Shown piece after piece: positions 10,828 to 23,388 of a stretch of 64,000 nt of DNA; positions within the stretch are counted from its first letter, which is position 1, and each line of letters begins with the position of its first letter. The notes beneath the pieces were generated by a model. That model saw only the letters and a list, made by a program, of their open reading frames with translations. It was not told the origin of the DNA and made no database searches. Source of the DNA: Tetraselmis striata (Eukaryota > Chlorophyta > Chlorodendrophyceae > Chlorodendrales > Chlorodendraceae); assembly GCA_006384855.1 (NCBI GenBank), contig VCJN01001658.1, positions 102,142-166,141 on the forward strand. Reading direction: 5' to 3'. The position numbers and the translations under genes were made by a program.

Positions 10828-12565
10828 TCAGTTGTTGATGGTGGGGTTGGCGATGTCGTTCCAGTCCACCGACAACTCAAAGCCCCCGCCCGCGCCGGCG
10901 CCCGCGACGGGCGGCTTGGCGCGCGACGAGGTGGCCGTGAGCAGACTGGTGCTGTTGCCGGCGTTTGTGCTCTGCGTGCGCCACTCCTCGAGCGCCTTGA
11001 GCTGGCCGCCGCCTGCCACATTAGCCAGCCAGTCAGGTGGCAGGTGTAGGGTTCTAGGGTTTCAAGCCGCAAAATCCTAAAACTATTGAGGGCGCACAGA
11101 GGAGCTGATAAACCATTTAGGGTTAGGGTATTGTTTGGTGCTTAGGGCTTAGACTGCCGGCTTCGTGCTTGGTATGGCTATAGAGGAACCCTCCCCTATG
11201 GAGGAACATACATGCGAGTCGGGATTGATTCGGGAGAACATGGTTGCAGAGAATGATAGGGAGACAATCAAGAATGATAGGGAGACAAGAGGCGCGCGGG
11301 GGGGGGGGGGGGGGAGGGAGGTTGTTGAAGGCAACGAAGAGGGAACACATTGAGGATACCCGCAACCATTCATACACAAAAATCGTTGTTTTGTACCCAT
11401 GCACAGCCTTGAGGCATCCCGATAGCCCAGCCAATATATAAATAAAGAGATATACATATATACATATACACATATATGTATATACACATATACATATATG
11501 TACATAAATATATTAGTTATATAATAGTGTTTATAATAAATGGTGTTTATATAAATGTACATGTACATGTAAATGCAACTGTAAATGCAAATGCAAATGC
11601 AAATGTAAATGTAAATGTAAATGTAAATGTAAATGTAAATGTAAATGTAAATGCATATGTATATGCATATGTATATGCATATGTGTATGTACATATATGT
11701 GGCTATCAGCTTTGGGTTCGCCATGTGTTACCGTTTTTCACCTCCTCACTAAATAAAGGGGGAGGGGGTCCATTTTCTGGAAACATATCCGAACAGCACC
11801 GAAATACGGCATAGAACGTCGTCCGAATTCCCCACTGGGGTACGCATTGGGGATGGTCCCCAGGCGGGGCAGCGCCTCACCCACTCCCACCAGCAGCCGC
11901 TTGAGCATCAGCCGCTGCTCCTTCTCGCTGTTCTCGGCGACGAAGGCGTTGTAGAACTCGGTCAGCTGCGCCTGCGCCAGCCCCGGAAGCGACAGCAGCA
12001 CGCTCTGCGTCGCGCTGCTGCTCGCCATGTACTTCACCTGAGTGCCGCGGCGCACACACCATCCCCGCGTGTTAGCGCCCCTAACGCCCTCCCACTTACA
12101 CAAGTCGCCAAACAGTTTGGGGGGGGGGGGGCGTGCCAGGATCTCTCGGATGAGCGTAATGAGGTCGCCCTGGAAGACCATGTTGGATGCGAGGGCGAGC
12201 CCACGGATGGCGGCCTGTAGCACGTCGTACTCGACCACCTGCGAAACCGGCGAGCAGCGCCAGAACCCTGAAACATAGACCCCAAACCCTACATCCGAGT
12301 GGGCCAAACATGAGATCGACAGCATCTGAACTCTGCTGAAGACAATCGCAGGGGGTCAAAATGTATAATTGGCGTCATTTAATAACTTCGCTCGGATATA
12401 TGGTTTGAATTCTATCATGTGTTAGAATAATAAGGATTACGTACCCTGTGAAAAATCAGACATTGAGTTAATACTGAACAGGGGAAAGAAATAAAGCAGG
12501 GAATGCGCAGGAGTTTATCAAGCTCTACTGCACTATTACATATACATATATATATATATACATAC

Positions 12566-12612
<47 letters not shown>

Positions 12613-15600
12613 CATATATATATTTTAGGCCATGGAAGACGATACACACACCCAGGGGCATGCCGGTCAGTTCCGCCGGGAGGGGTCGGGCAGGGGCAGC
12701 GCAGGCAAGGCAGCACCTGCTGGAGCGCCGGGTGATCCGGCGACATCGCGACCAGGACGCGGCAGATGCCCATCGCGCGGTGCGCCGAGTCGGCGTCCGG
12801 CCACGCCAGCGCGGACACCGCAAGGCTGACCACCGCCTGTGCGCACGCGGGCGCCGCGCCCAGCAGCCACTCCAGCTGGCTGCCCTTCCCGTTGCCGCCG
12901 GACGCATCCACCTGCCGCAGCACCGGACAGGGGGGGGGGGGGGGGGGGCGTTGGTAGGCTGTCAGCGGGGTGGCTTTGACGCATGGGTGGTCGCAGCGCT
13001 CAGCATCACGATGGGGCGGGAAGGGAAGCAGCCTATCAGTCGTATTGTACCGGGCGAGAGTCACGCGGTTGTTTGTAGATGCCACATGTGCAGTGGTGGT
13101 GACGGTACTTCGCAACACACGACTGATCGCGTGATTGCACTGAAGGAGCAGGAGGCAATCTGTGTTCTCCCACAATGAAGTGCCTGTACCCCTCTCTCTC
13201 CCTCTCTCTCTGACTCACTCTCTCTTTCGACCGAGGAGAAGGTCCCTATTTGCGCTTACAGTGGGCGGCAACGACGCCCTAGAGCCTTGCGGGACGCCTC
13301 TCGTACTCGGTCTGGCAGTGTTGCCATGTATAATTACACTCTCCCCTCTGTCTCTCCCTCTCAACACCACAAACACACCAACATGCATCCAGGTGAGGAG
13401 GGGGTGCAGGGCGGGGCCCTTGTGCATGCAGGTGCGGCACGAGAAACGAGGAGGCGCTGGACCTGCTTGGGGGTGAGCGAGCCGGAGATGTGGCTCCAGC
13501 GCTGCAGCCCCGCCATCACCCCCATCAGCACCGTCACCTCCCGGCTCAGCTCCCGCATCATGCGCTCCTCCACCACCTCGTTCTGCGCCCTGCCAACCGC
13601 CAAGCCGCACCCACCGCCAACAGAATAAGCATGTCAGCGGGAACGACCCCTCTCCTCGGGCGCATTCTCCAACGAGCATGCGCTTTGGGGCGGGACTCGT
13701 ACATGCCCATGCGGACAGTCTCACCTCCGCAGCGCCATACTATGTCATAAGGCGCAATACCAGCGGCCAGCAGCTTCAACCCACGCAGGCACTACGGTAT
13801 TGTCGAGGTTAACGCAGTGTTTTGTACACACACCGATTCCTAGCACCCCAGCCGGGTCACCGGGATCGCGGGAATCGGGCCAGAAGCGGGCGCCGTTATA
13901 CCGTTGCTCGGCCAGCAGGGGGCTTGGAAGGCCGTAGTGTCGTTCAGGCAAAATATCACTGTCGGAGGGCTTCAGCCTGAGTGAGGAGGCGCGGCGGCAG
14001 CGTCGCGGTAATGGCAGTGCTTTGCAGCACACCGAGAGCAATTGGGTGGGAAGCGCAGGCGCAAACAGCTACCCATCCCAAGGGTGTTATAGACCACTGC
14101 TACTAAGACTCGCCCCTGCCTGCCAGAGGTCAAACGTGGACGAAACTACATGGAACTGTAGCGAAGGTTGGAAGGAAGCTCAACGCTAGGCTTATGATAA
14201 GTGTTCATATTAAGAGGGATCATATTGTAAGGGTTCTTGTCAAAAGGGTTCTTAATTCAAAGTCCTTATGGGTTCCTTATGGGTTCCCTTAGGGTTCGAT
14301 CTTATCTCTAATGTTATCATTGTATGTGCATCGGCATCCGTGGTCTGAGAGTGAGAGTCGAGCAAGGTTAAGCAGGGTATAGAGAGGGCTTAAAAGCCCC
14401 GCGCAGCTACCCTAGCTCATGGATGGCGGGCAGGGAGGGCTGCTTTGGGCGCACCGGATGCCGTCCTCCGCCTGCGGCGCGCCCGCCCCGCTGACGTAGG
14501 CGCCCCAGTACGCCGCCAGGCGCTCGCACACCACGGGCAGGAAGGGCGGCAGCAGCGCCGGCAGCCACGCGTGCCACGCGCGCCGGGGGCACTCGCGCAC
14601 CAGCGGCAGCAGCGCGTGGCGCACCATCAGCCGGATGTGCTGGGCCTCCATGTGCTGCGCGCCGTCCCCGGGAGGCGTAGCCGCCACCATCTCAGCCCCG
14701 GCCAGCCAGATCAGTGGCAGCATCACAGAGGGGAAGCAGTCAGGAGGCCAGAGGAGGGCGCTGCCGCGCACCTCGAGGTGGGCCAGCAGGGACGCGGGCA
14801 TCTGGCCCAGCAGGGTGGTGTTGGCGAAGATGCCGGGCACGCGATGCACCGCCATGGACACGATCTGGTAGATGGACTCCCGCAGCGCCTGGGGGCCGAG
14901 GAAGGCGCGGGTCAGCCGCCATATACGGACAGCCGGCAGCGCACGCCGGGTGCCTGTAGATGATACGACCCACGCGGGGCTTCCTGGAGGTGGTGGTCGG
15001 AAGCAAAGGGGGAAAGGGGGGGCGGCTTGCCTTGAGCCACATGCGCAGCGCCTTGACGCTGCCACCGCCCACGCTCTCATCCTCCTCGCTCTCCCCTGGA
15101 TGCCGTAGGGCAGAGGACGGTAAGTAAGGCTCAATTGATGAGGCGCGGACAGCGCCGTCGAGCTGAGAAAGCCCCGCCTTGTAGCACGTCCCACCACATC
15201 ATATCCTATCATGCCCAACCCGTATCGGCCCAAAGCAGACTTGCCAACCCCACATTAAAGGGCGGCGACGGAGGGCGGGGGCAGGGACTCACATGCGGCT
15301 AGAACACACAACAAGTCCACGTGGGTTTAACTGACCCCCAGCGAAGAGGGATACGCGATAACTTGGCTGAAATACGTCGGAGGACAAAGCAATCACAGCG
15401 CAGAGCTATCGACGCGGCGTGGTAAGGCGCGCGGGCGGGGGGGGGGGGGGGGGGGGGGGGAGATTGAGAAGGAGGGGATTGTGGGGGGGGGGGGGGGGGG
15501 GGGGCGGGCTCGCGCAGGCAATGGAATCGTGTGGGTAAGCGACAGCCATGAGGCCGCTCAGGGAGCGGGCGCACGACACGGCCACGTAGTAGGTGAGGCC

Positions 15601-18600
15601 GGTGGGCGCGCGTCTCACCGCCGGCCTCCCGCGCCTGCCGCCCCGCCGGCTGCCCCAAGTACACCTGCCACAAGAACCGGCGCAGCGCATTGGGGGGTCA
15701 GCGGCCGCATGTCCACAACCTTGTGCACGAGTGGGAGGAGAGAGACACCAATGCAAGCCGGGCAATAGGAGGGGGGGGGGTGCAGAAATGGCAGGAGGGG
15801 GAAGGGAGAGGGTGAGGGGAGGACGATGTTGGGTGGGGGGGAGGGGGCGGACCTGCCGCTCCGCGGGGCTGATCTCCAGGGCGCCCTCGTAGCCCGCGAG
15901 CGCGGCGCGGCCCTCGGGCGCCCACAGGCCATGGATGCAGGCCAGCAGGCCGAGCGGCAGCACAAACGCCCAGCCGGTGTGCGGCAGGAAGGGGTGCGAC
16001 GGGTCCACCGGCGGCATCTCCCCCTCCGGCAGCCCCTCCACCAGCGGCGGCACGCCCGGCATGCGGCGCAGGCTGCGCTCCAGCATCTGCACCTCGTGGA
16101 ACACCTCCCAGCGCGCCTGGCGGCCGCCGATGGGGTCCAGCCGGTCGGGGGGCAGCCCGCTGGGTAGCCCCGCGTACTCTGCCAGGAAGGCGGGCAGCGA
16201 GGACACGGAGCCGGACCGGGGCAGCTGCCCCCAGGACTGCCGCAGCTGGGGGAGGGGGGGGAGCAGCGGGGGAAGGGGCAGCGGGTGCGCATTAGCAATG
16301 ACGTCATCTCTAGCCGGGGTGCTGGCGCAGCAACAGGAACACCACAAATAAGAGCCGGCTGCGCCTGCCGGAGGCCAGATATCAGCGGAAGTTTACATGT
16401 GCCGAGGCACCTATAATGAGAACCGTTTATCATTATAAGCCTCAAATTGGGGGTGCATGCAACCAATCAGACCATTCGCTAGTGTATAGTCCCGCTACCG
16501 TTTCGCCTACATTTGACCTCTGGCAGGCAGGGCATGCTCTTATTTGCGGTGTTCTGTTCGCCGCGTCGGCACCTGCAGCGGATGTTCCTAGACCTTGCCT
16601 GCAGCCCCAATCTGAGGCTCGTATATTACGGGTTCTCGCAGGTGCTTTGGGACCCGTACTCACACAGAGGAAGCATGGCCCCCCTTCCCGTGCAGGGATC
16701 GCATCGGGGCCTTATTGGTGTGAACTTCCCCTGGGTGGGTGCCGCGCGTAGTGCGCATCCCCTTGCCTGCTTGGCGGAGGACGCGGACAGTGATCCTGGG
16801 GCCAGCATGGGGGGTGGGGGCTCACCGGCGCGAGGAGCCACTCCGTGAGCTGCGCCTGCATCTGCGCGCTGATGTTGGTGCTCGCCACCAGCAGCGCCTC
16901 GTTCAGCACGTTGCGCTCGCCGATGCGGAGCTCCTTGCGCTCCCACAGCCCCTGGATGTGCGACGACAGCGGCTGCGGCGGGGCGGGGCATGAGGGGAGG
17001 GGGGCAGGGTGCGGACATGAACTCACAGCCGGGCGCTCTTGCATGCTTGCAAGGCGGTGGTGGCAGTGGTTGGAGGGGCTGGAGGGGGTTGTGTGTGTGG
17101 GGAGTGTGTTGAGGAGGGCGGGGGGGGGGGGGGGGGGGGGGGGGCTGCCCCGGGGGCACACCTGCAGGTGCTGCGCCAGCTGCTGCCCCGCCACCTTCCC
17201 CAGCCCCAGCACGTTGCCCGCAATCTTGGTCCTCGTGGAGAAGGCGTCCCGCCAACCCTGCACCGCGCAGCCCGGTGTGTGGTCAGCGGGGGCGGGCTTG
17301 GCGGCGGGTTGGGGGGGGGTGCCGGGAGCAGGGACAGGGGGCAGCAGGGGTTGGGGGGGGGTGGAGGGGTTGCCTTGGGGGGCGACAGCGGCGGCAGCTC
17401 CCAGCCATCCGTGTTCATCAGTGGCACCGTCAGCATCATGGTGATCAGCTTGTTTATCACCTCCTGCAGCAGGCACAGCGCATGAATACCGGCAACTCGG
17501 CGCGTTCGCACCGGCGGCGGAGGGCTGAGCGCTGAGCGCCTTGCACCGTGCGGAGCAGCAGCCCTTGGCGCGTCGGAAAGGACGGCCACATGTACGCGCT
17601 GGGCCGGGGCGCGGGGTGCTACCTGCATGATCTCGCCGTGGCACTTGAGGTAGGGCGCGGTCGCCTCCAGGCAGCGCCCATGCTGCACAGCGCAAGGGAT
17701 AGGGGTGCATGGGGCGGCATGCTCAGCTCCGCTATATGTGACCACAGGCGCCGAGCTTGCGCTGATGGCGAGGCCAGGGGCGCATCAACGGAGCCGAGAG
17801 GCAGAGGAGTGGGGTCCGGGTGCGCAGTAATGCATTGGAATTTGGGGGGGGGGGGGGGGGGGGGTCTGTGCACCCACCAGGCCAGCAAAAAAGGGGTCCT
17901 GGTAGGGCGGCATGTCGAGCAGCTGGCGCACCACCGCCTGGACGCCGTTGTTGGGCGCAGCGATCCAGGCGCCCGGGAAGGACTGGATGCCTGAGAGCAG
18001 GACAAAGCAGCACAGCGCCGCACCGTCAGGGGACCTGGCTACCACACAGCCCCCGCCCCAAGTTACCCCAGTGCCGTGCTCGGTCACAGCATGGCGCATG
18101 GCGCATGGCGCATGACACGGGACATGGGACATGCACCGGCCTGCCGGGAGCTCACCCGCCTCCAGCACCAGCGCCGCCACCTCCAGGTCCACTGCCCTGC
18201 CGCTGCTCACCGCCGCCTGCAGCTGCTGCGCGCACGCGCGCGCCACCGTGGCGGGCTGCATGCCCGCTGCGTCCTTCAGCAGCTTGGACAGCTTGGCCCT
18301 GTGCACGGCGCCATCGCAAGATGGGCTCACCCGCGCAAGCACACACCCCAGCATGCGCACGACAGCGCCCTCCTGCACCCGATGCACCACCACAACCCCC
18401 CTTAATATAGCTCCCTATGGATATTGTTATATATATAGGGAGAGAGACAGATACAGATTATATATATATACATATATATAGTATCTATATACATTTATAT
18501 ACAGATATATGTATACATATATGGGTATATGTATGTATATATACATATATGTATATACATATATATATATATACATATACGTATATACATATGTACAAAT

Positions 18601-21600
18601 ATAGCTCCCCATAGCTCTCCTGTTGTCCCTGGCGTGCTAGCTAAGGCAGCGCCTGAGCACAGTCATGCCCCCCCATCTGCATCGGCAGCGAGTGGGGCCA
18701 GCAGGGGGGCTCTCACCTATGCGTGGAGGAAAACTCCTTGAACTCCTGCACATGCAGCGGCACATCCATCAGGACATCAAAAGGAAGCCCCCCCCCCCCC
18801 CCCCCCCCCCTGGCCGCCCTCCTTGCGCCCTCTCTGTCATGCAGGTCGGTGCATACTGCTACTCCTGGCAGGCGCGGCCTTGCCCCACCTTGCGCGACAT
18901 GAAGCTATCGGGCACAAACTCCGCCTGCACCACCGTCGCCATGGGCGTCATCACCGAGTCCACCAGCACCCGCACCACCTCCTCCGGCAGCGCGCCCTCG
19001 CCCGGCTGCTGCTGCTGCTGCTTCTTGCCGCCCCCGCCCTGCGCGCCGGCCAGACCACGGAAAGCTCAGAGGCAGGCCGGCAGCATGCTGACCCGCGACG
19101 GCACCCGCGACGAGACACCCTACCCGCCCGTGCCCAGCTGTGCCTGGCCCATTGCTGCGCCGGTGCCGCTGAGGGCGGGGTGGGGCCAGACTGCCTGACA
19201 CCGGCGGCATGCCAGGGCTGAGGAAGGGGCGAGGGGAGGCATGAACAGCCGGGCTGCGGGTTCGAGGTGCGGATACTTGCAGGGGTGCGTGGCGCCCGCT
19301 ACCGTCACAAGGCGCATGGAGGCATGGAGACCACCCACATGGCCAGGGCATGGGAGGTGGTGCAAGGGGCACCGAGTGGCGCTGGGGACAAGATGCAGCT
19401 GCATGGAAGGAGAACGGCCGGGCAGGGGGATTGGGTGAGCATGCTGGCAGCGCACCTGCGCCTGTGCTGGCATGCAAGTACTCGCACGAGGACAGCTACG
19501 GAAATGTGCGCATGCCGGGGACGCGTGCGCTGCACTCGTACAGATGATCGCTGATGATTGCAATAAACGGGCTGCTATCTGCGCGTACCTGGACCTATGC
19601 GTATAGAGGCGCCCGCATCGGGCTGCTTAATCCTTGATCGTCACCAAAGAAGATTATAGACACAAATATGTATGGGGAAAATCCAGACGCGAAAACCCTA
19701 TACTGAACGATCAAGATGGAACCGAGAAGGGACGTCAGCTGTAACAATTGAGGCGACATTCGTCTAGAAAGCGTAACGCTTGCAGCACTGCTATATCGCA
19801 CGTATACTCATAGACTCGGGTACACATCGCACTAGTACTCGTATACCTCGTGCTTTTACCAACCCGTAGTATACCGGACTCGTAATTGTCACATCGGCAA
19901 ACGCGACCCAAGCCACGACTGGCATGTTTACAGGTATTCAGGTGGGGTTTAAAGGGGGGGGGGGGGGGGGGGGAGGAGGGGGGCGAGGAGCTTACCCGGT
20001 TCATCACGGTGTTCCACATCTGCAGCGCAATGCCCGAGACATGCAGGTCCGGGTGCTGCGTGAAGCGCAGCATCTGGCGCAAGAATTCGTTGCGTGTGCT
20101 CGGCTCCTGCAGCACCTGGAGGCAAGCCCCGAGCAGCCGGCGGTGAGCGTGCGGGCGTCTGGGTGACATCGGAAGTGTGTGCTCCGGCGGCGGCCAGGGG
20201 GGCGGGGAGGGGGCGGGGTGCCGACCTCAAAGTGCTGGATGCCAAACTCCACCATGGTGTCGCACAGCCGCTGCCCAAAGTCCTCGTGCGCGCCCCCGGT
20301 GGCGATCTCCGCGTAGGCGGCCGGGTCGTCCAGCAGCTTGGCGGCGCCGCCCATCAGCGCCGCGCAGACCGCCGCCAGCGCGGCCGCCTCGTCGGGCCCG
20401 GCCTTGCGCACGACCACCTGGCAGAATGGCAGTGGGATGGCTGTGAATCGTCCAGTTTCCACCCCTGTCCTTGGCCCCCCGGGGGGGGGGGGCATGCCAG
20501 ATAAAATGGGACGCGAAATGCCGGGACCCGGATATCTGAAGGACATCATGACATTTCCACTAAACCATCCAAGAGGACAATGCAGTCCACAAGGAGCCTG
20601 TGAGAATTCCAGCCGGGATGCGGACTCGCGGTCGCATTAATGGTCAGGGGACTGTGCTGCCTCGCCAACAGCAACCGTATGGATGCGCCCCCCCCCCCCC
20701 CCCCCCCCCTCCCTATTCTTTCGCAGTCTTAAAAACCCTCTCCTCACACACCTTGCGCAGCACATCCAGGGAGAGGTCCTTGAAGTCATCGTTGTGCAGC
20801 AGGAAAGCGGCGGCGTCGATCACGCGGAGGCTGTGCACCTGGTTGATGGGCATCACGCTGGCAAGTGCCAACAGAGGAACGGGTGGGCGCCGGGCAGCAG
20901 GGGGGGGGGGGGGGGGGCGTCTGAGTGCGGGTTCAAAAGCGGGGGCGGCGCGGCTTGGCAACTGCACCCGGGGCCCGCGGCATTCTGCCACTATCGCCAA
21001 CAGCACGGCACTACCAAGTTGTCCCCGGCGCCGCACTCACGAGGCAAAGACGGCCGCCGCCTCCAGGCCCTCCTGCACCACTGTCGTGTGCTGCTGCACC
21101 GCGTCCATCTGCCCCGCTTTGGCCGCCTCCACCGCCGCCACAAAGTGGCGCTCCAGCATCTGCGGCGGATAGTTACAAGGGGGCGGGCATCAGGCGCCCC
21201 TCTCCCCCCCCGGGGTATGATCAGGCAACCCTCTCGCCGCCTCCCTCTCCTCTCGCTCCCTCTGCCATGTGGGCATGCACCAGCGGCCATCACCCCGGCG
21301 CGGTGCCCCTGCCCCCTCCGCCCCCTATCGGCCGCGGACCTTCACCACAAACGGGAGGATGGTGTCGATGGAGCCGTTCAGAAAATTGAGCACATTCCGC
21401 TTCTGCTCGCCTGCGCAAGACGGCCAGAATGGCGGGGGGTGAGGGGGCGGCAGACCAAGAGGTGTCGGTGTGCAGGGGTGCGGGATGAGAGGAGGAGGGG
21501 ATGCAGCATGGGCATGGTGTGCCTGTTGTCGCGGCCGCAGCCCCCCCATCCGACCCGGGGGCAGCTCAGCGCACCCTGCAGGTCGTCCGCGTACACGGTG

Positions 21601-22456
21601 ACGTCCTCCGTGACATTGCGCAGCACCACGATGGCGGCCGCGGCGGCACCGGGCCCCTGCTCCGCCAGCGCCAGCAGCTGCGGCAGCATCGCGTCCCACA
21701 CCAGCGCTCCGCCCTGCCGCGGGATCTCCGCCACCAGCAGCGCCGCCTTGCTGCGCACCGGCCACGCGGCGCGGGTGCTGCTCACTGCGGGTGTCCCACC
21801 CGTGGGGGGAGACGAGCGGGGCAGGAGCGGGGGGTAGGTAAGCGGGGAGCGGCTCAGGGCTTGCGAGGGGGGTGCTGCCTGGCTGGTGCGGGATGCTGGG
21901 ATCAGACCGGGGGTGGCGGTGTATAGTAGAGAGGGAGGGAGGGGGGGGGGGGGGGGGGGCGCACCCTGCTGCAGCAGCGTGAAGGCCATCCGGTACATGT
22001 CCAGCTGCTCTGCCTGCGCCAGGGCGTTCCACCGCGTCTTCACCTGCACCAGCCACCCACCCAGTCAGCACCGCTGCGTCGACCCCCCCCCCCCCCCCCC
22101 CCCCCTTGCTGCGCTTCAATTTTCAGGCAGCGACCCCCCAGTCCTAGCCCAAGTTCAGGCCCGAGGACTGGCAGCCCCAGACCCAATCCCAACCTTAGCG
22201 GCACCGGCTGGCGCTTGGCTGGCCGCCGCTGCTCTCACCAGGTGATGCAGCACGCCGTAGCCCAGGTGCTGCGCCTGCAGCGGATTGGCCAGCTCCACCA
22301 GCTGCGAGGCCGTGGCGACCGCGAGCGCGGGGTCCCCCGCCTTCAGCTGCATGGAGGCAGGGGAGGGATTGGAGGGGTGGGAGCCAGCAACAAACGCATC
22401 AGGGGCAGTCCGGCCGTACCCCAACACCCAGTGGTCCAGTAAGCGGCTCTACCCCC

Positions 22457-22495
<39 letters not shown>

Positions 22496-22924
22496 CCCCC
22501 CCGGACTTTTCCTGACTCGGGCTCTCCATTGGGCACCTGAGAGGACGGTTATAGTCGCAAGGCGGGCATTCCAACTGGGAAGGCGGAGGGAGGCTGCCGC
22601 TGAGCGCTGCGCTCCCACCCAGTCAGCGAGAGCATGCCTCTGCGCGGAGCCAATCTGCCCTCCCCCCTCCCGCCAGCCATGCCGACCACAGTGCAGCTAC
22701 GAAGCGGCGCCGGATGGGGGGTAAGGCCATCGGAGACCCGCTCTGAAAGACGGGGAAAACACCCAATGCGCCCACAAAAAGTTGGGGAAGCGGTGGGGGG
22801 GGGGGGGGGGGGGGGGCACCTCCTCCGCGTACTGCGCCGCCGCACGCCGCACAGCGTCGCTCGCGGAGGGCGACGCCGCCGCCACCACCGCTTCCAGCAC
22901 ACGTCGCGCGGCGTCCGCCGACAT
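10828..22924 (-). CDS. XPO5: Exportin-5 / HASTY-like karyopherin
   Basis: A nuclear export receptor built of HEAT repeats; the family exports small RNA precursors and some proteins with RanGTP. Exons read right to left: 22820-22924 (ATG), 22239-22346, 21965-22043, 21575-21784, 21340-21410, 21041-21159, 20752-20857, 20226-20417, 19996-20115, 18889-19038, 18717-about 18790, 18156-18298, 17878-17990, 17623-17682, 17387-17463, 17162-17257, 16826-16972, 15853-16245, 15619-15664, 15031-15095, 14455-14888, 13441-13589, 12717-12911, about 12137-12238, 11881-12037 and 10828-11012 (stop). Total is about 1,230 residues, the usual family length. Diagnostic segments include [76 protein letters not shown] and [10 protein letters not shown], collinear with plant HASTY. 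Donors after 15031 (GCAAGC) and possibly 12137 are GC type. Many introns carry G/C homopolymers. Borders of the exons at 18717 and 12137 are the least certain. Confidence 0.9.
11040..11140. repeat. Telomere-like repeat remnants
   Basis: TAGGGTTCTAGGGTTTC at about 11046 and TTTAGGGTTAGGGTATTG at about 11117 lie in the last intron of the exportin gene. Confidence 0.65.
11440..11710. repeat. ATATAC and AAATGT/AAATGC microsatellites
   Basis: A (TATACA)-type stretch at 11440-11510 is followed by a hexanucleotide array AAATGC/AAATGT at about 11577-11655 and then TATGCATATG repeats to 11700. All lie in the last intron of the exportin gene. Open frames over this array on both strands are products of the repeat. 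Confidence 0.8.
12536..12625. repeat. TATATACA-type microsatellite
   Basis: Alternating TA with interspersed CA over about 90 bp, inside an exportin intron. A similar array occurs at 18430-18600. Confidence 0.8.
14075..14165 (+). repeat. Dispersed repeat family, copy 2
   Basis: Carries CCTGCCTGCCAGAGGTCAAA followed by GGACGAAACTAC, matching the other copies. It lies in the exportin intron between the exons at 13441 and 14455. The rest of that intron, including the TTATGGGTTCC repeats near 14265-14300, shows nothing coding. Confidence 0.55.
15437..15504. repeat. Two long G tracts
   Basis: Two runs of about 20-25 G are separated by an AGATTGAGAAGG-type spacer in an exportin intron. On the sense (minus) strand of the gene they are C tracts. 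They are potential G-quadruplex/i-motif sequence and also hard to sequence correctly. Confidence 0.8.
16310..16610. repeat. Inverted pair of the dispersed repeat (copies 3 and 4)
   Basis: Copy 3 (about 16325-16385, + orientation) has AACACCACAAATAAGAGC and CTGCCGGAGGCCAGAT. Copy 4 (about 16505-16585, reversed) has TTTGACCTCTGGCAGGCAGG and CTTATTTGCGGTGTTCTGTT. A small palindrome, TATAATGA / TCATTATA at about 16411-16437, lies between them. The pair sits in the exportin intron between the exons at 15853 and 16826 and resembles a foldback element. Confidence 0.6.
18420..18600. repeat. TATATACA-type microsatellite
   Basis: A dinucleotide/tetranucleotide AT-rich array (ATATATACATAT) inside an exportin intron. 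Frames over it encode only Tyr/Ile strings and are not genes. Confidence 0.85.
22451..22502. repeat. Longest C tract of the window
   Basis: Nearly unbroken cytosine, interrupted by single T, between the first two exportin exons. Length should not be trusted to the base. Confidence 0.8.
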
Positions 22925-23388
22925 CGCGACCCGGCCCTCCGCCCCAACTCGACCCTCGCCCGGCTCGCCCGCCTTTATTTGGTCGCGTGCCGCCGCCGCC
23001 GCCGCCGCCGCAGATCAGCGCTGCCGGACCGCCTCGTTTCGGCTCGGGGCGTCACGCGCGGAGGCGGCGCGCGAAAAGTGGCGCGGGGTGCGACCGCCCG
23101 GTCGGAGCAGTTGCAATAGCCCGGTGTCACGCTTGAGAGCCCACCCCCTGTTGCTAACTATCGTGCGTCGAGCTGCTGCTGGCCGCGTCGAGCGCGTGGG
23201 TCGTGCTGAGTCAGCGCGTCGACTGACGTGCGAAGGTGAGCGACCTGTGATCTCTGCTGATCGTCGTCGCATATGGGGATGATGAAACAACACATATGTA
23301 ATAAATAATATTTATTTATATACTGCTTTTTTCGAAGTACTTCAATAGGACTATTCATGTGCTCCGGCAGCCTGGATATCAGCGTTCT
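22925..23388. other. 5' flank of the exportin gene
   Basis: Upstream of the exportin ATG on the minus strand. It contains a (CCG)n run at about 22989-23010 typical of GC-rich algal promoters/5' UTRs, then turns AT-rich after 23280. No TATA box is claimed. Confidence 0.4.

Noticed and set aside
12415-12625. Tyr/Ile-rich frames
   Set aside because: They translate a TATATACA microsatellite inside an exportin intron.
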